DNA of 64,000 nt, from NCBI RefSeq assembly GCF_900115165.1, contig NZ_FOVP01000018.1:57905-121904 (forward strand), read 5' to 3'. Positions 37,011 through 46,003 of the stretch are shown here, piece by piece (position 1 is the stretch's first letter; each line of letters begins with the position of its first letter). This DNA comes from Roseovarius lutimaris (GTDB lineage: Bacteria; Pseudomonadota; Alphaproteobacteria; Rhodobacterales; Rhodobacteraceae). The position numbers were made by a program, and so were the translations under genes. The notes under the pieces were generated by a model. That model saw only the letters and a program-made list of their open reading frames with translations. It was not told where the DNA came from and made no database searches.

Positions 37011-37040
37011 TTAATTTTCAACCAAGGAGGAGTTCAAGAC

Positions 37041-38960
37041 ATGACCGACGACACATTGAACACCGCGCCGGCATCGCCGCGCGAAACCATCGTTGTGATG
37101 CAGCCCGACGCGGGCCTGCGGTCTTCGGCCGGGCGATTTGAGACAACCACGGCCGAGCCGGTCTCGGACCTTGAAAAGGTTCTGAAAAAATACAAGGCCA
37201 GCATGTTGCCGATGTTCGGCAGCACCGAAGAACGTGTCGAACTGGAGATGATGGAGGAATCCGCCGAGGGCGATGCCCCCATGCCAGAGTTGAACCGGTT
37301 CTACAGGCTGGACGTGGACGACGCCAAGGCCGAGGAGGCCGCCGAGGCCCTCGCCAAGCTAAGCCAGGTCGAGGCCGCCTATGTCAAACCCGGCGCCGAG
37401 CCGCCGGTGATGCTGGATGACGGCCCGGCACCGGGACAGGACGAACCCCCGGTGACGCCGAATTACGTGTCGCGTCAGGGCTATCTCGATCCCTCACCGA
37501 CCGGCGTTGATGCCAGGTGGGCCTGGGCACGCGGTGGCGGGCGCGGCCAAAACGTGCGCATCATCGACATCGAAGGTGCCTGGCGGTTTACCCATGAGGA
37601 TCTGCGCCAGATGCAGGGCGGCGTGGTCGGCGGCACCCAATCCACCGATATCGGCTGGCGCAATCACGGGACGGCTGTGCTGGGTGAATTTTCCGGTGAT
37701 CACAACAGCTTTGGCATCTCGGGGATCTGTGACCACGCCACGGCATCGGCGGTGTCGATCTTTGGCGGCATGGGCTCGGCGGGGGCGATCCGCCACGCCA
37801 CATCGCGGTTGCGGCGCGGCGATGTGATTTTGCTTGAATTGCACCGCCCGGGGCCACGTCACAACTTTCAGTCGCGCGGCGACCAAAAGGGATATATCGC
37901 GATTGAATGGTGGGAGGACGATTACGCCGCCATTCTGGCCGCAACCCGGCGCGGGATCATCGTGGTCGAGGCCGCCGGCAACGGCGCCGAGAACCTTGAT
38001 GACAACCTCTATCAAACGCGTCCCGGCGGATTTCCCGGCAGCTGGACCAACCCGTTTCGCCGCTCGAACCGGGATTCCGGGGCGATTGTCGTCGGGGCCG
38101 GTGCGCCCCCGCCCGGCACCCATGGGCGCAACCACGGGCCAGACCGCTCACGGCTCGATTTCTCGAACTACGGCGCGCTGATTGATGCGCAGGGCTGGGG
38201 CCGCGAGGTCACAACCTGCGGCTACGGCAACCTTCAGGGCGGCGGCGAGGATGTCTGGTACACCGATACGTTTTCGGGCACATCATCGGCCTCGCCGATC
38301 GTGGTGGGCGCCATCGGCTCGTTGCAGGGCATGGCCCGCGCACGCGGCACGGCGGTTCTGAGCCCGGCCAAGGTGCGCCAGTGCCTGCGCACGACCGGTG
38401 CGGCGCAAACCGACGCTCCGGGGCGCCCGCGCACGCAGCGCATCGGCAACCGGCCAGACCTGAAGGCGCTGCATCGCTGTGCATTTGGCCCCATCATCAA
38501 GGCCAAGGAAATCACCAAGGAAACGGTGAAAGAGATCGAAAAGATCAAAGAGCGCAAAGAGTTCATCAAGGAGATTGGCGAAAAGGATTTCAAGGAGGGC
38601 AAAGACAACAAGGAGATCAAGGAATTCAAAGAAAAAGACAAGGATCGCTATGAAAAGGCCCTTGAAAAGCGGTTTGACAAGCAGCTTGAGAAACGGGTCG
38701 AAAAGCAGGTGGAAAAACAGATCGAGAAACAGGCCGAAAAACAACGCGAAGGCGGCCTGACGCCGACCGGTGGTGACATCGAGACCCGCATTGCCTCGCT
38801 TGAGGCGATGGTGGGCGATCTGACGCATTTCATCACCTCGGAACTGCGGCCAGATCTGGCGCAGGGCGCGCAGGACTATGCCGGGGAATACGATGACCCC
38901 GAGCATGCGGCACGGGTGGCCAAGGATGAAAAGGACGGCAAGGATACCGAAAACTTCTGA
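37041..38960 (+). CDS. subtilisin-like (S8) protease with Lys/Glu-rich C-terminal tail
   Basis: The 639-residue protein starts at ATG 37041 after a strong AAGGAGGAG site. Residues about 15-130 look like an I9-type propeptide. The S8 domain covers about 150-475 with Asp176 (IIDIEGA), His209 (NHGTAV), the oxyanion Asn in EAAGNG and Ser415 (GTSSASP). After CAFGPIIKAK (about residue 480) comes a tail of about 90 residues made almost only of Lys, Glu, Ile, Phe and Asp in short heptad-like units, then a segment (IETRIASLEAMVGDL) and an acidic end. No signal peptide is present, so it is probably intracellular or released by another route. A hairpin terminator follows at 38970-39004. Confidence 0.93.
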   Translation: MTDDTLNTAPASPRETIVVMQPDAGLRSSAGRFETTTAEPVSDLEKVLKKYKASMLPMFGSTEERVELEMMEESAEGDAPMPELNRFYRLDVDDAKAEEAAEALAKLSQVEAAYVKPGAEPPVMLDDGPAPGQDEPPVTPNYVSRQGYLDPSPTGVDARWAWARGGGRGQNVRIIDIEGAWRFTHEDLRQMQGGVVGGTQSTDIGWRNHGTAVLGEFSGDHNSFGISGICDHATASAVSIFGGMGSAGAIRHATSRLRRGDVILLELHRPGPRHNFQSRGDQKGYIAIEWWEDDYAAILAATRRGIIVVEAAGNGAENLDDNLYQTRPGGFPGSWTNPFRRSNRDSGAIVVGAGAPPPGTHGRNHGPDRSRLDFSNYGALIDAQGWGREVTTCGYGNLQGGGEDVWYTDTFSGTSSASPIVVGAIGSLQGMARARGTAVLSPAKVRQCLRTTGAAQTDAPGRPRTQRIGNRPDLKALHRCAFGPIIKAKEITKETVKEIEKIKERKEFIKEIGEKDFKEGKDNKEIKEFKEKDKDRYEKALEKRFDKQLEKRVEKQVEKQIEKQAEKQREGGLTPTGGDIETRIASLEAMVGDLTHFITSELRPDLAQGAQDYAGEYDDPEHAARVAKDEKDGKDTENF

Positions 38961-38969
38961 TGCCATTCT

Positions 38970-39004
38970 GGCCTCGCCGCGTTGTCGGCGGGGCCATTTC
39001 TTTC
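38970..39004 (+). terminator. intrinsic terminator after the subtilase gene
   Basis: GGCCTCGCCG (38970-38979) pairs with CGGCGGGGCC (38986-38995) with one G-T pair and a 6-nt loop, followed by ATTTCTTTC. It lies 10 nt after the stop codon and separates the subtilase from the ATP-grasp pair. Confidence 0.75.
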
Positions 39005-39020
39005 GGCGAAAGCTATTGAT

Positions 39021-39737
39021 ATGATTTTGTTTTTATGCTCCCCCAACGACGTTTCGGCGCGTTGGTTCGTGGCGGCGCTGCGGCGTCATCACGGTGTTGC
39101 CGCTCAGATCATCACCCCGCAGGAACTGGTCTATGCCCCCGATATGCAGCATCGCCTTGACGGACCCGAGACTTTTGGCAGCGTGACCCTGACATCGCAC
39201 GGCAGGCTGGACAGTGGCTCGATCCGTGGTGTGGTCAACCGGCTGGAGTATTTGCCCGACGCGCATCTCGCACGGGTCAATGCGACCGACCGCGCCTATA
39301 TTCAGCAGGAGTTGCTGGCGATCTGGTCAAGCTGGATAAGCGCCCTGCCCTGTCCCGTGATCAACCGGCCAACGGCGATTTCCGTGACCGGGCCGTTGTT
39401 TCACCCCGCCATCTGGCAGCATCATGCGGCGGCGGCAGGTCTGGCATCGGCGCCGATGCTCTATGACGTTGACCTGCCTGATCCGGTGCCACCTGCCCCG
39501 GTGCACTCTGTGATCGTGTGCAAGGACCAATGCCACAGCACATCTGTGCCGCCCGATCTGTTCAGGGCCTGCCGCGATCTGGCATATTATGCCGGGTTCG
39601 ACATGCTCGAGGTGATGTTCGGGCGGGGACCGACGGGCACGGTGTTTTCGCATGCCTCGCCACTCCCGGACCTGAGCCGCGCGAAGCCGGGCCTTGTGGC
39701 CCAGGTGGCGCAGATATTTCAGGAGGGCGCGCCATGA
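39021..39737 (+). CDS. pre-ATP-grasp-like partner protein
   Basis: From ATG 39021 the protein has 238 residues. The stretch RAYIQQELLAIWSSWISALP, followed by CPVINRPTAISVTGP, resembles the N-terminal pre-ATP-grasp half of peptide-modifying ligases. The ATP-binding half with its Lys and metal-binding Glu/Asn residues is missing. It overlaps the next gene, a complete ATP-grasp enzyme, by 4 nt. Such a pair could form a heterodimer in which this subunit binds the substrate. A frame extending further upstream (38982) is open but has no ribosome site and runs into the terminator. The family call is tentative. Confidence 0.75.
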   Translation: MILFLCSPNDVSARWFVAALRRHHGVAAQIITPQELVYAPDMQHRLDGPETFGSVTLTSHGRLDSGSIRGVVNRLEYLPDAHLARVNATDRAYIQQELLAIWSSWISALPCPVINRPTAISVTGPLFHPAIWQHHAAAAGLASAPMLYDVDLPDPVPPAPVHSVIVCKDQCHSTSVPPDLFRACRDLAYYAGFDMLEVMFGRGPTGTVFSHASPLPDLSRAKPGLVAQVAQIFQEGAP

Positions 39738-40675
39738 TCGTTCTGGCCGGATTGCCCGATGAGCCCCCCATTGCGCGTGTCGCGACGGCGCTTGACGATC
39801 TGGGCATTGCCTTTCGCATGATCGACCAGCGCCGCCACGCCGATCTGCACCTGTCGTTTGATCCGGCGGGTGCCCAGGGCGTGTTGCAGGGCACACTGCG
39901 CTGCGCGGGGGAAGAGGATATCGCCCTTGAAACGGTCACCGGCCTTTATCAGCGGCTGCATTCCGACGAGAGCTTTCCCGAGCTGTGCGAGTTGTCGCGG
40001 GACGCTCCGGCGCGGGTGCGGTTTGGGCGGTTTGTGACGCTTTTCACGGTGTTTTCCGATCTCTCAACCGGCAGGGTTCTGAACCGGACACCGGGGATGG
40101 GCACCAACAATTCCAAACCGTTTCAGGCGCAAATCATTGCGCGCTGTGGTTTTGGCATTCCGCGCACCCTGATCACCAATGCGCCGGATCGCGCGCGGGC
40201 CTTCGTGCAGGAGGCCAGGGCGCAGGGCCGTGAGGTGATCTTCAAATCCGCCAGTGCGGTGCGCTCGATCGTGCGCAGCGTGACGGACGAAGATCTGGCC
40301 CGGCTTGATCGCCTGCGCATCTGCCCGGTGCAGTTTCAGGAGCGTGTTGAGGGCCGTGATGTGCGGGTGCATGTGGTGGGTGACGAGGTCTTTGCCACGC
40401 GCATCACCACGACCGGCGTCGATTACCGCTATGCCAGCCGCGACGAAGGCGGCTCTACCGATCTTGAGCCGTTCGATCTGCCGCCCGAGGTGGAGAAACG
40501 CGCCATCGCCTTGTCGCAGATGCTTGATCTGCCGCTGGCCGGCATTGATCTGCGTGAAACACCGGGGGGTGACTGGGTCTGCTTCGAGGTCAACCCAAGC
40601 CCCGCCTATTCCTATTACGAGGCCAACACCGGCCAGCCGATCTCGACGGCGATTGCCCGCTATCTGGCGGTCTGA
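39734..40675 (+). CDS. ATP-grasp ligase, RimK/MvdC-MvdD-like
   Basis: The ATG at 39734 follows AGGAGGGCG and overlaps the previous stop, giving 313 residues. An N-terminal pre-ATP-grasp part (about 1-120) includes GTNNSKPFQAQ. The ATP-grasp fold follows: EVIFKSASAVRSIV (ATP lysine region, about 175), FQERVEGRDVRVHVVGDEVF (about 205-225), and the metal/ATP site LAGIDLRE and CFEVNPSP (about 270-292). The order matches RimK-type enzymes and the MvdC/MvdD ligases that form ester or amide crosslinks in peptides. The substrate is unknown. The nearby Lys/Glu-rich tail and small ORFs are candidates only. A hairpin at 40702-40736 follows. Confidence 0.85.
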   Translation: MIVLAGLPDEPPIARVATALDDLGIAFRMIDQRRHADLHLSFDPAGAQGVLQGTLRCAGEEDIALETVTGLYQRLHSDESFPELCELSRDAPARVRFGRFVTLFTVFSDLSTGRVLNRTPGMGTNNSKPFQAQIIARCGFGIPRTLITNAPDRARAFVQEARAQGREVIFKSASAVRSIVRSVTDEDLARLDRLRICPVQFQERVEGRDVRVHVVGDEVFATRITTTGVDYRYASRDEGGSTDLEPFDLPPEVEKRAIALSQMLDLPLAGIDLRETPGGDWVCFEVNPSPAYSYYEANTGQPISTAIARYLAV

Positions 40676-40701
40676 CTGGCGTCATATCCGGCCCCGACAC
40701 G

Positions 40702-40736
40702 AAAACGGCCCCCGGTCCAGATATGACCGGGGGCCG
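40702..40736 (-). terminator. strong terminator between convergent genes
   Basis: CGGCCCCCGGTC (40706-40717) and GACCGGGGGCCG (40725-40736) form a perfect 12-bp stem with a 7-nt loop. Read on the minus strand, the stem is followed by TTTTC, so it terminates the secreted-protein gene ending at 40755. It may also stop plus-strand transcripts of the ATP-grasp gene, though no T-run follows on that side. Confidence 0.85.
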
Positions 40737-40754
40737 ATTGCGCCCTGTGTTGCC

Positions 40755-42791
40755 TCAGCGTGAAACGCAGAAAGAGCGCCACATCGTCGTGTGTCGGCTG
40801 ACCGGGCCGAAGTAATTCGCGGCAGGCGAAAAGTTGAGCTGGATCGCCCGATCCCAGGCCCGGAAATGCACCGTAAAGCCACAAACATCCGGCAATTCGG
40901 TCGGAACGCTTTGCGCCGCCGCAACGGATGCATAGGCCGCTGTCAGATCAAACCCGGTCTTGAGCGGCACAAGGATTGAGTTCGGGGGCTGTGTGCCCTT
41001 GCCGTCAAGATCGGCCCGACCGTCATCGAATTCGGGTTGATCGGCCGCAGTGGTGATCATATGGGCGTTCACGACAAACCCACCGGACCAACGCAGATCG
41101 TATTTCCAGAAATGATCGTCATTGATCCGGCCCTTCATGTCCAGAACCACATCCTGACCGTTACCGTCGACCTTGCATTGATCGCCAAGCGGCGAGGTCG
41201 CGGAGGCGCGATAGATGTCAAACCACATGTCGCCGGTGCCCGACGAGGTTTGCAACAGGTTGTCAGGCAGGCTGATGCGGTCATTGTCGATCTGAATGGG
41301 CACAGCACCGCTGACATAGGTGGGGGCCGGGGCCCCGATTTCACGCATCACCAGGCGAACCCGGACCAAAGCATCGCTTGCCCCTTCAGTTGAATCCCAG
41401 ACCGCCAGACTTGGCGGGTCGCCGCAGCCGTCGAACCGGCGGTAATCGGTCACCGTGAACCAGCCCAATGTATCGCTGTCATAAACGTCATTGCGCGAGA
41501 TCGGACAGGGCGATGCGGGGGTCGGACGCACCATGCGGCGCCAGTTGTCGCTGGCCAGATGCACGACACCGGGATCGGCAAAAGTTGGAAACCCCGCGCC
41601 CTGATCGACCTCTACCCGGTATTCGAATTTGGCAAGATCGGGGCAATTCACCACTTCGGGCATCGAGCCCTGAATGCGGATATCATTGGCAAACGGCCGC
41701 TGCGTGACGCCTGCAAAATCGGCCAGACCGGTTGTCGGGTCGATCACGCCGACCTCGACATTGCTGATGAAGGTGATCGACGGCGGCGCGCATTGCACCA
41801 CGTCGCCGACGTTCTCATGCAAGGCATCAAGCCCGAGATCGCGGGTTGCCGGTTCCAGCGTTTTCAGCAGATCCCCCGCCTTGAGCCAGATCGACGGCCC
41901 CGGCTGAAGCACATCGCCATCGGTAAAGGGGGTTCGCCCGAAGCCAACGATTTCGGTCGACATCAACTCGACCGGGACGTTCTCGATCGGGTCGAGCGCC
42001 GGGGTAAAGGCATCAAGCCCATAATCCGCGCCACGCACCGGAATGCCCGCAGGCAAGGCCGGCAAAAGCGAGGCGTTCGAGCGGACAATCACACCGTCGC
42101 GCGCCGACAGCAGATCCCCATCGAGAAACATCGGCTTGCCGATTTCCGGTGGCGTGCCCTCGGTCGAGAACCAGATATCGACATCAAGCTCTTTCAGGAT
42201 CCCCGCAAGCTGATCGGGATTGTCCCGGAGCCTGCCACTGCGCGCAAGCTCTGCAACACGGCGAAGCCGGTCCTCCTTGCCGACAAGGGTCACGGCATCA
42301 AGGCCCAGATCAAGTGAGCGCGGCAGTTTGAACCGCGCCAGCAGGGCCGCGTTGGGAATAACCCCGCCATTCGTGAACAACAGATCACCTGCAGTGAACT
42401 GATCGCCATTGGGGCTGTCAAGCTCGGTGGAAAAGGCAAGCAGGTCGCGTTTTTCGCCGACCGACGCGACCGCATCAAGGCCAAGGTCCACCCGCGAAAT
42501 ATCGAACTGGCGGATCAGGTCGGCATTGCGTCGACATATCCGCGCACCGACCGACACATGCCAGGCCAAAAGGTCACCATCCGAGATGATCGGATTGCCA
42601 TCTGCGGGTTTGGGCCCCCGTGTCAGAAAGTCTTCGGAGGTGGAAAACAGCAGGCCACTGCATGGATCGTCTTGCGCCAATGCGCGATCGGGCAAACCGG
42701 CGGCAGCAATGAAAAGCCCGCCAAAGGCGGCGGCCAAAAGCGGCCTGAACCGGCCCCTCTGACGTGATACATATTGAACACTCATCGACAT
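40755..42791 (-). CDS. secreted repeat protein of unknown function (678 aa)
   Basis: ATG 42791 is chosen because GGAGGA lies 7 nt upstream; the open frame extends to a TTG that overlaps this site. A Sec signal peptide is clear: basic start, hydrophobic LLAAAFGGLFIAAAG, cleavage after ALA at about residue 39. The N-terminal half has four repeats ending in DLGLDA or YGLDA, each with a preceding GDLL/GDVL unit. The C-terminal half (from about residue 330) looks like one or two beta-sandwich domains with several Cys, ending in SFCVSR. It is probably periplasmic or extracellular. An Fnr-type box lies at 42856-42869, 65 nt upstream. No family is recognised. Confidence 0.88.
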   Translation of the reverse strand: MSMSVQYVSRQRGRFRPLLAAAFGGLFIAAAGLPDRALAQDDPCSGLLFSTSEDFLTRGPKPADGNPIISDGDLLAWHVSVGARICRRNADLIRQFDISRVDLGLDAVASVGEKRDLLAFSTELDSPNGDQFTAGDLLFTNGGVIPNAALLARFKLPRSLDLGLDAVTLVGKEDRLRRVAELARSGRLRDNPDQLAGILKELDVDIWFSTEGTPPEIGKPMFLDGDLLSARDGVIVRSNASLLPALPAGIPVRGADYGLDAFTPALDPIENVPVELMSTEIVGFGRTPFTDGDVLQPGPSIWLKAGDLLKTLEPATRDLGLDALHENVGDVVQCAPPSITFISNVEVGVIDPTTGLADFAGVTQRPFANDIRIQGSMPEVVNCPDLAKFEYRVEVDQGAGFPTFADPGVVHLASDNWRRMVRPTPASPCPISRNDVYDSDTLGWFTVTDYRRFDGCGDPPSLAVWDSTEGASDALVRVRLVMREIGAPAPTYVSGAVPIQIDNDRISLPDNLLQTSSGTGDMWFDIYRASATSPLGDQCKVDGNGQDVVLDMKGRINDDHFWKYDLRWSGGFVVNAHMITTAADQPEFDDGRADLDGKGTQPPNSILVPLKTGFDLTAAYASVAAAQSVPTELPDVCGFTVHFRAWDRAIQLNFSPAANYFGPVSRHTTMWRSFCVSR

Positions 42792-42855
42792 ATCGAGTTC
42801 CTCCAATAAAATTTCTTGTAGTCACAAAAGCGTATGCGCAATTGGCTGAACAAAA

Positions 42856-42869
42856 TTGATTACAATCAA
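42856..42869. promoter_or_regulatory. perfect Fnr/FixK-type operator
   Basis: TTGAT-TACA-ATCAA is a full match to the consensus. Its centre is about 71 nt upstream of the secreted-protein ATG at 42791 (minus strand). The rest of the 42792-43130 gap holds no gene that I can support. Confidence 0.85.
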
Positions 42870-43130
42870 TCTCGGGTTGATTTTCTGCATGCCGCCGCCG
42901 CAAAAGCTACGCCAGACCAGCTTTGCCTGCGTCATCTTGCGTCCGCCCCCGCAGGTCCGACCAGAGATCACCCGCCTTTGCCGATTGAGGCAAATCAACT
43001 TGAGGCTGCCGGAAATACGACATCATGGGCTTCGGGCCGTGACCTTGTAGACGCGGTTTCGGAGGAGCGGATCAACGTATCAGCACGCGCGTGGTCTGCG
43101 CGAATTCAACAGATCGCAAGGAGGGTGATC

Positions 43131-43379
43131 ATGCCGTCTCTGTTTTGGAAGTATGTGCCGAAGAACGCGCGGCTCTATCGATAGCTCAACCGGCTTTTCG
43201 GGCTGCGCTCATTGGACTGGCAGGCGCAATCCCCCCTGCCCGTCGCGCGACGCTATGCCAAGGCGGTCGCCGTGAACGACAAGATCTATGTGTTTGGCGG
43301 CCAGGAGAAGGAAAGCTGTTATGCGGACCCGGTGTTTTTGACCTCTGTTCTGGCGACGGCGCAACCGGTCACCGAGTAA
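43131..43379 (+). pseudogene. Kelch-type protein remnant
   Basis: An ATG at 43131, preceded by GGAGGG, starts MPSLFWKYVPKNARLYR and stops at TAG 43182-43184. The same frame then continues for 64 codons with a Kelch-like strand (RRYAKAVAVNDKIYVFGGQE) to TAA at 43377. Kelch proteins carry four to seven such repeats, and here only one is left. It is a decayed fragment between the secreted-protein gene and lon. Confidence 0.6.
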
Positions 43380-43408
43380 CGGGCCGTCAAATCTGCAATC
43401 GGGTCTGA

Positions 43409-43422
43409 TTGATCAACATCAA
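43409..43422. promoter_or_regulatory. perfect Fnr/FixK-type operator upstream of the Lon-type protease
   Basis: TTGAT-CAAC-ATCAA matches the consensus fully. Its centre is about 122 nt before the lon ATG at 43538, further than at the other genes, leaving room for a leader of about 80 nt. Confidence 0.8.
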
Positions 43423-43537
43423 AGGTCTCGGACCCGATCCATGCCATAAAGAAAGTCTCGCGGTGGGGCGCAGGGCACTTGAAACACGCCCCCTCAACGC
43501 GGGGGCGAACAGATACCTGACATCAGAGGCCGCAGTC

Positions 43538-46003
43538 ATGGCAAAAAAGAAATCCAAAGCGGAGGTGCTGCCGAAAGGGCTGGCGCCCGAGGCGCTGCGC
43601 GTGGCGTGCGATCCGGCGGAGCTTGGGTTTGAAACCACCGCCGAACTTGGATCGTCCCCGATGACAATCGGGCAGGACCGCGCCATCGACGCCATCAACC
43701 TCGCGGCCAGCATCACCCACAAGGATTTCAACATCTACGTTCTGGGCCGCATGGGGATGGGGCGCCATGATACGGTGTCCAAGCTCATTTCCAAACAGGC
43801 CGCTGACCGCCCCGCCCCGTCGGATTGGGTCTATGTCAACAATTTCGATGCCCCGCACAAACCAAACGCCATGCGGCTTCCGGCAGGCTCTGCCTTTGTT
43901 CTGAAGTCCGCAATGCAGCATCTGGTCGACGATCTGGCCAATGAGATTCCGGCGCTGTTTGAGTCCGAGGAATATCAGACACAGCGCCGCGCCATCGAAG
44001 AGGAATTCGGCCAAAGACATGAAGAGCCGATAGCCGAGTTTGCCGAACGTGCCGCGAAAGAGGGCGTCGCCCTTTTGCGCACTCCGATGGGGTTCATGCT
44101 GGCGGCAATTGTCGATGGCAAGCCGATCAAGCCCGAGGTCTATGAGGCGCTTGCCCCCGAGGAACGCAAGGCAATCGACGCCAAGGTCGAACGCCTGCAA
44201 GAGCATCTCGCGAAGGTGTTGCAACACGGGCCACAGCTTGAAAAAGAGTATCGCCAGCGGATAGAAGGCCTGCACGCAGGGCTGGCCGAGCGTGTCGTGT
44301 CGCTTCGGGTCAAGGAGGTCGCGGATCAGTTTCGCAAGAATGCCGAAATCGGCGCCTATCTGGAGCATGTTCGCAAGGACATGATCTCGAACGCCGAGTT
44401 GTTTCTTGTCTCCAAGGAAGAGACGAACGACGGTCCCTTCCCCGAAGTGATCCGCAAATTCCATCTTGAGCCACAGTTTGACAGATACGCCGTGAACATC
44501 ATGGTGTCGCATGACGTGTCCAAAGATGTCGCCGCGCCGGTTGTCAGCGAAGACATGCCAACCCTGCATTACCTGAGCGGCCGGATCGAGCATATTTCGG
44601 AAATGGGCACGCTGGCGACCAATTTCACCCTGATCAAGCCCGGCGCGCTTCATCGGGCGAATGGCGGCTTTCTTGTGCTTGACGCCGCGCGCCTGCTATC
44701 CGAGCCCTACGCCTGGGAGGCGCTCAAACGTAGCCTGCAAAGCCAGTCGATTTCGATCAGTTCGCTTGGCGAGCGGCTTGGCCTCGTGTCGACCGTTTCG
44801 CTGGAGCCTGACCCGATCCCGCTGGAATTGCGGGTGGTGCTGATCGGCGACCGGCGTTTGCACATGCTGCTTTGCCTGCTCGATCCGGAATTCAATGAGT
44901 TGTTCAAGCTACAGGCCGATTTTGAGGATGACCTGCCCAGAACGGCCAGGACCACCCGCCTTATGGCGCGGGTGGTGGCGGGTTATGCCCGGCAGGAAAA
45001 CCTGCGCCCGATGACGGCTGGTGCCGTGGCGGCGCTGCTGGATCATGCGGTGCGGCTGGCGGATGACAGCAAGAAGTTCACGCTTCAACTTGGGGCGCTG
45101 AAAGACGTGATGCGCGAGGCAGACCACTATGCCGGGCAATCGGGCACGGCGTCGATCACAGATGCCGACATATCTCAGGCCATCGCGCAGGCCGACAGAC
45201 GGGCCTCGCGCATTCGCGAACGCCTGCAAGAAGCGGTCACGCGCAAGACCATTCTGATCGACACTGTCGGATCGGCGGTTGGACAGGTGAACGGGCTTTC
45301 TGTCATCGGCACCGGGCAGTATAACTTTGGCCGCCCAACGCGGATCACCGCCCGCGTCAGGATGGGCGCGGGCAAGGTGGTTGATATCGAACGCGAGGTT
45401 GACCTTGGCGGGCCGCTGCATTCAAAGGGCGTGCTGATCCTTGGCGGATTTCTCGCCTCTCGTTATGCGCGCGACGTGCCGATGTCCTTGCAGGCCAGTC
45501 TGGTGTTTGAACAAAGCTATGGCGGAGTTGACGGCGACAGCGCCTCGTCTGCCGAGCTTTATGCGCTGCTGTCGGCCCTGTCGGGCGTGGCGATCCGTCA
45601 GGGGCTGGCGGTCACCGGATCGGTCAACCAGAACGGCGAGGTTCAGGCCATCGGCGGCGTCAACGAAAAGATCGAAGGCTTTTTTGATACCTGCAAGGCG
45701 CGACGCCTGACCGGCAAACAGGGCGTTCTGATCCCGGCCGCGAATGTCGAGCACCTGATGCTGCGCCGCGATATCGTCGAGGCGGCCCGGGCAGGCAAAT
45801 TCAGGGTCATTGCGATCAAGACCATTGACCAGGGGATCGAGGCGCTGACCGGGCGCGTGGCGGGAAAACGCAAACGCGGCGGCAACTTTCCCGAGGGCAG
45901 CATCAATGCGCTTGTGGAAGCACAGTTAAGGGCGTTTGCCGAGACCCGCCGACGCTTTGCCAAAGACATCGAGGCCCTGCCAAAAGCGGAGGATGGCAAA
46001 TGA
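43538..46003 (+). CDS. Lon-family ATP-dependent protease (AAA_32/YcbZ type)
   Basis: From ATG 43538 (MAKKKSKAEVLP) the protein has 821 residues. The N-terminal AAA-type region has a modified P-loop (VLGRMGMGRHDTVSKL) in which Arg replaces the usual Lys, as is common in this subfamily. A long helical insertion follows at about 130-290, then the second half of the ATPase (GGFLVLDAARLLSEPYAWEA). The Lon protease domain has Ser668 (GVDGDSASS) and Lys711 (GGVNEKIEGFF), with the 43-residue spacing of Lon. It would degrade damaged or regulatory proteins. An Fnr-type box lies upstream. The stop overlaps the next gene by 4 nt. Confidence 0.92.
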   Translation: MAKKKSKAEVLPKGLAPEALRVACDPAELGFETTAELGSSPMTIGQDRAIDAINLAASITHKDFNIYVLGRMGMGRHDTVSKLISKQAADRPAPSDWVYVNNFDAPHKPNAMRLPAGSAFVLKSAMQHLVDDLANEIPALFESEEYQTQRRAIEEEFGQRHEEPIAEFAERAAKEGVALLRTPMGFMLAAIVDGKPIKPEVYEALAPEERKAIDAKVERLQEHLAKVLQHGPQLEKEYRQRIEGLHAGLAERVVSLRVKEVADQFRKNAEIGAYLEHVRKDMISNAELFLVSKEETNDGPFPEVIRKFHLEPQFDRYAVNIMVSHDVSKDVAAPVVSEDMPTLHYLSGRIEHISEMGTLATNFTLIKPGALHRANGGFLVLDAARLLSEPYAWEALKRSLQSQSISISSLGERLGLVSTVSLEPDPIPLELRVVLIGDRRLHMLLCLLDPEFNELFKLQADFEDDLPRTARTTRLMARVVAGYARQENLRPMTAGAVAALLDHAVRLADDSKKFTLQLGALKDVMREADHYAGQSGTASITDADISQAIAQADRRASRIRERLQEAVTRKTILIDTVGSAVGQVNGLSVIGTGQYNFGRPTRITARVRMGAGKVVDIEREVDLGGPLHSKGVLILGGFLASRYARDVPMSLQASLVFEQSYGGVDGDSASSAELYALLSALSGVAIRQGLAVTGSVNQNGEVQAIGGVNEKIEGFFDTCKARRLTGKQGVLIPAANVEHLMLRRDIVEAARAGKFRVIAIKTIDQGIEALTGRVAGKRKRGGNFPEGSINALVEAQLRAFAETRRRFAKDIEALPKAEDGK

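Noticed and set aside
39518..39733. Longer N-terminus for the ATP-grasp ligase
   Set aside because: It would lie inside the preceding gene in another frame; ATG 39734 has a good ribosome site and a 4-nt overlap.
36738..40675. A standard microviridin-type (graspetide) gene cluster
   Set aside because: No precursor peptide with a conserved PFFARFL-type leader or repeated acidic core is visible; only the ligase type and the neighbourhood suggest peptide modification.
42792..42806. TTG start at 42806 for the secreted repeat protein
   Set aside because: The TTG immediately precedes and overlaps the context of the GGAGGA ribosome site that serves ATG 42791.
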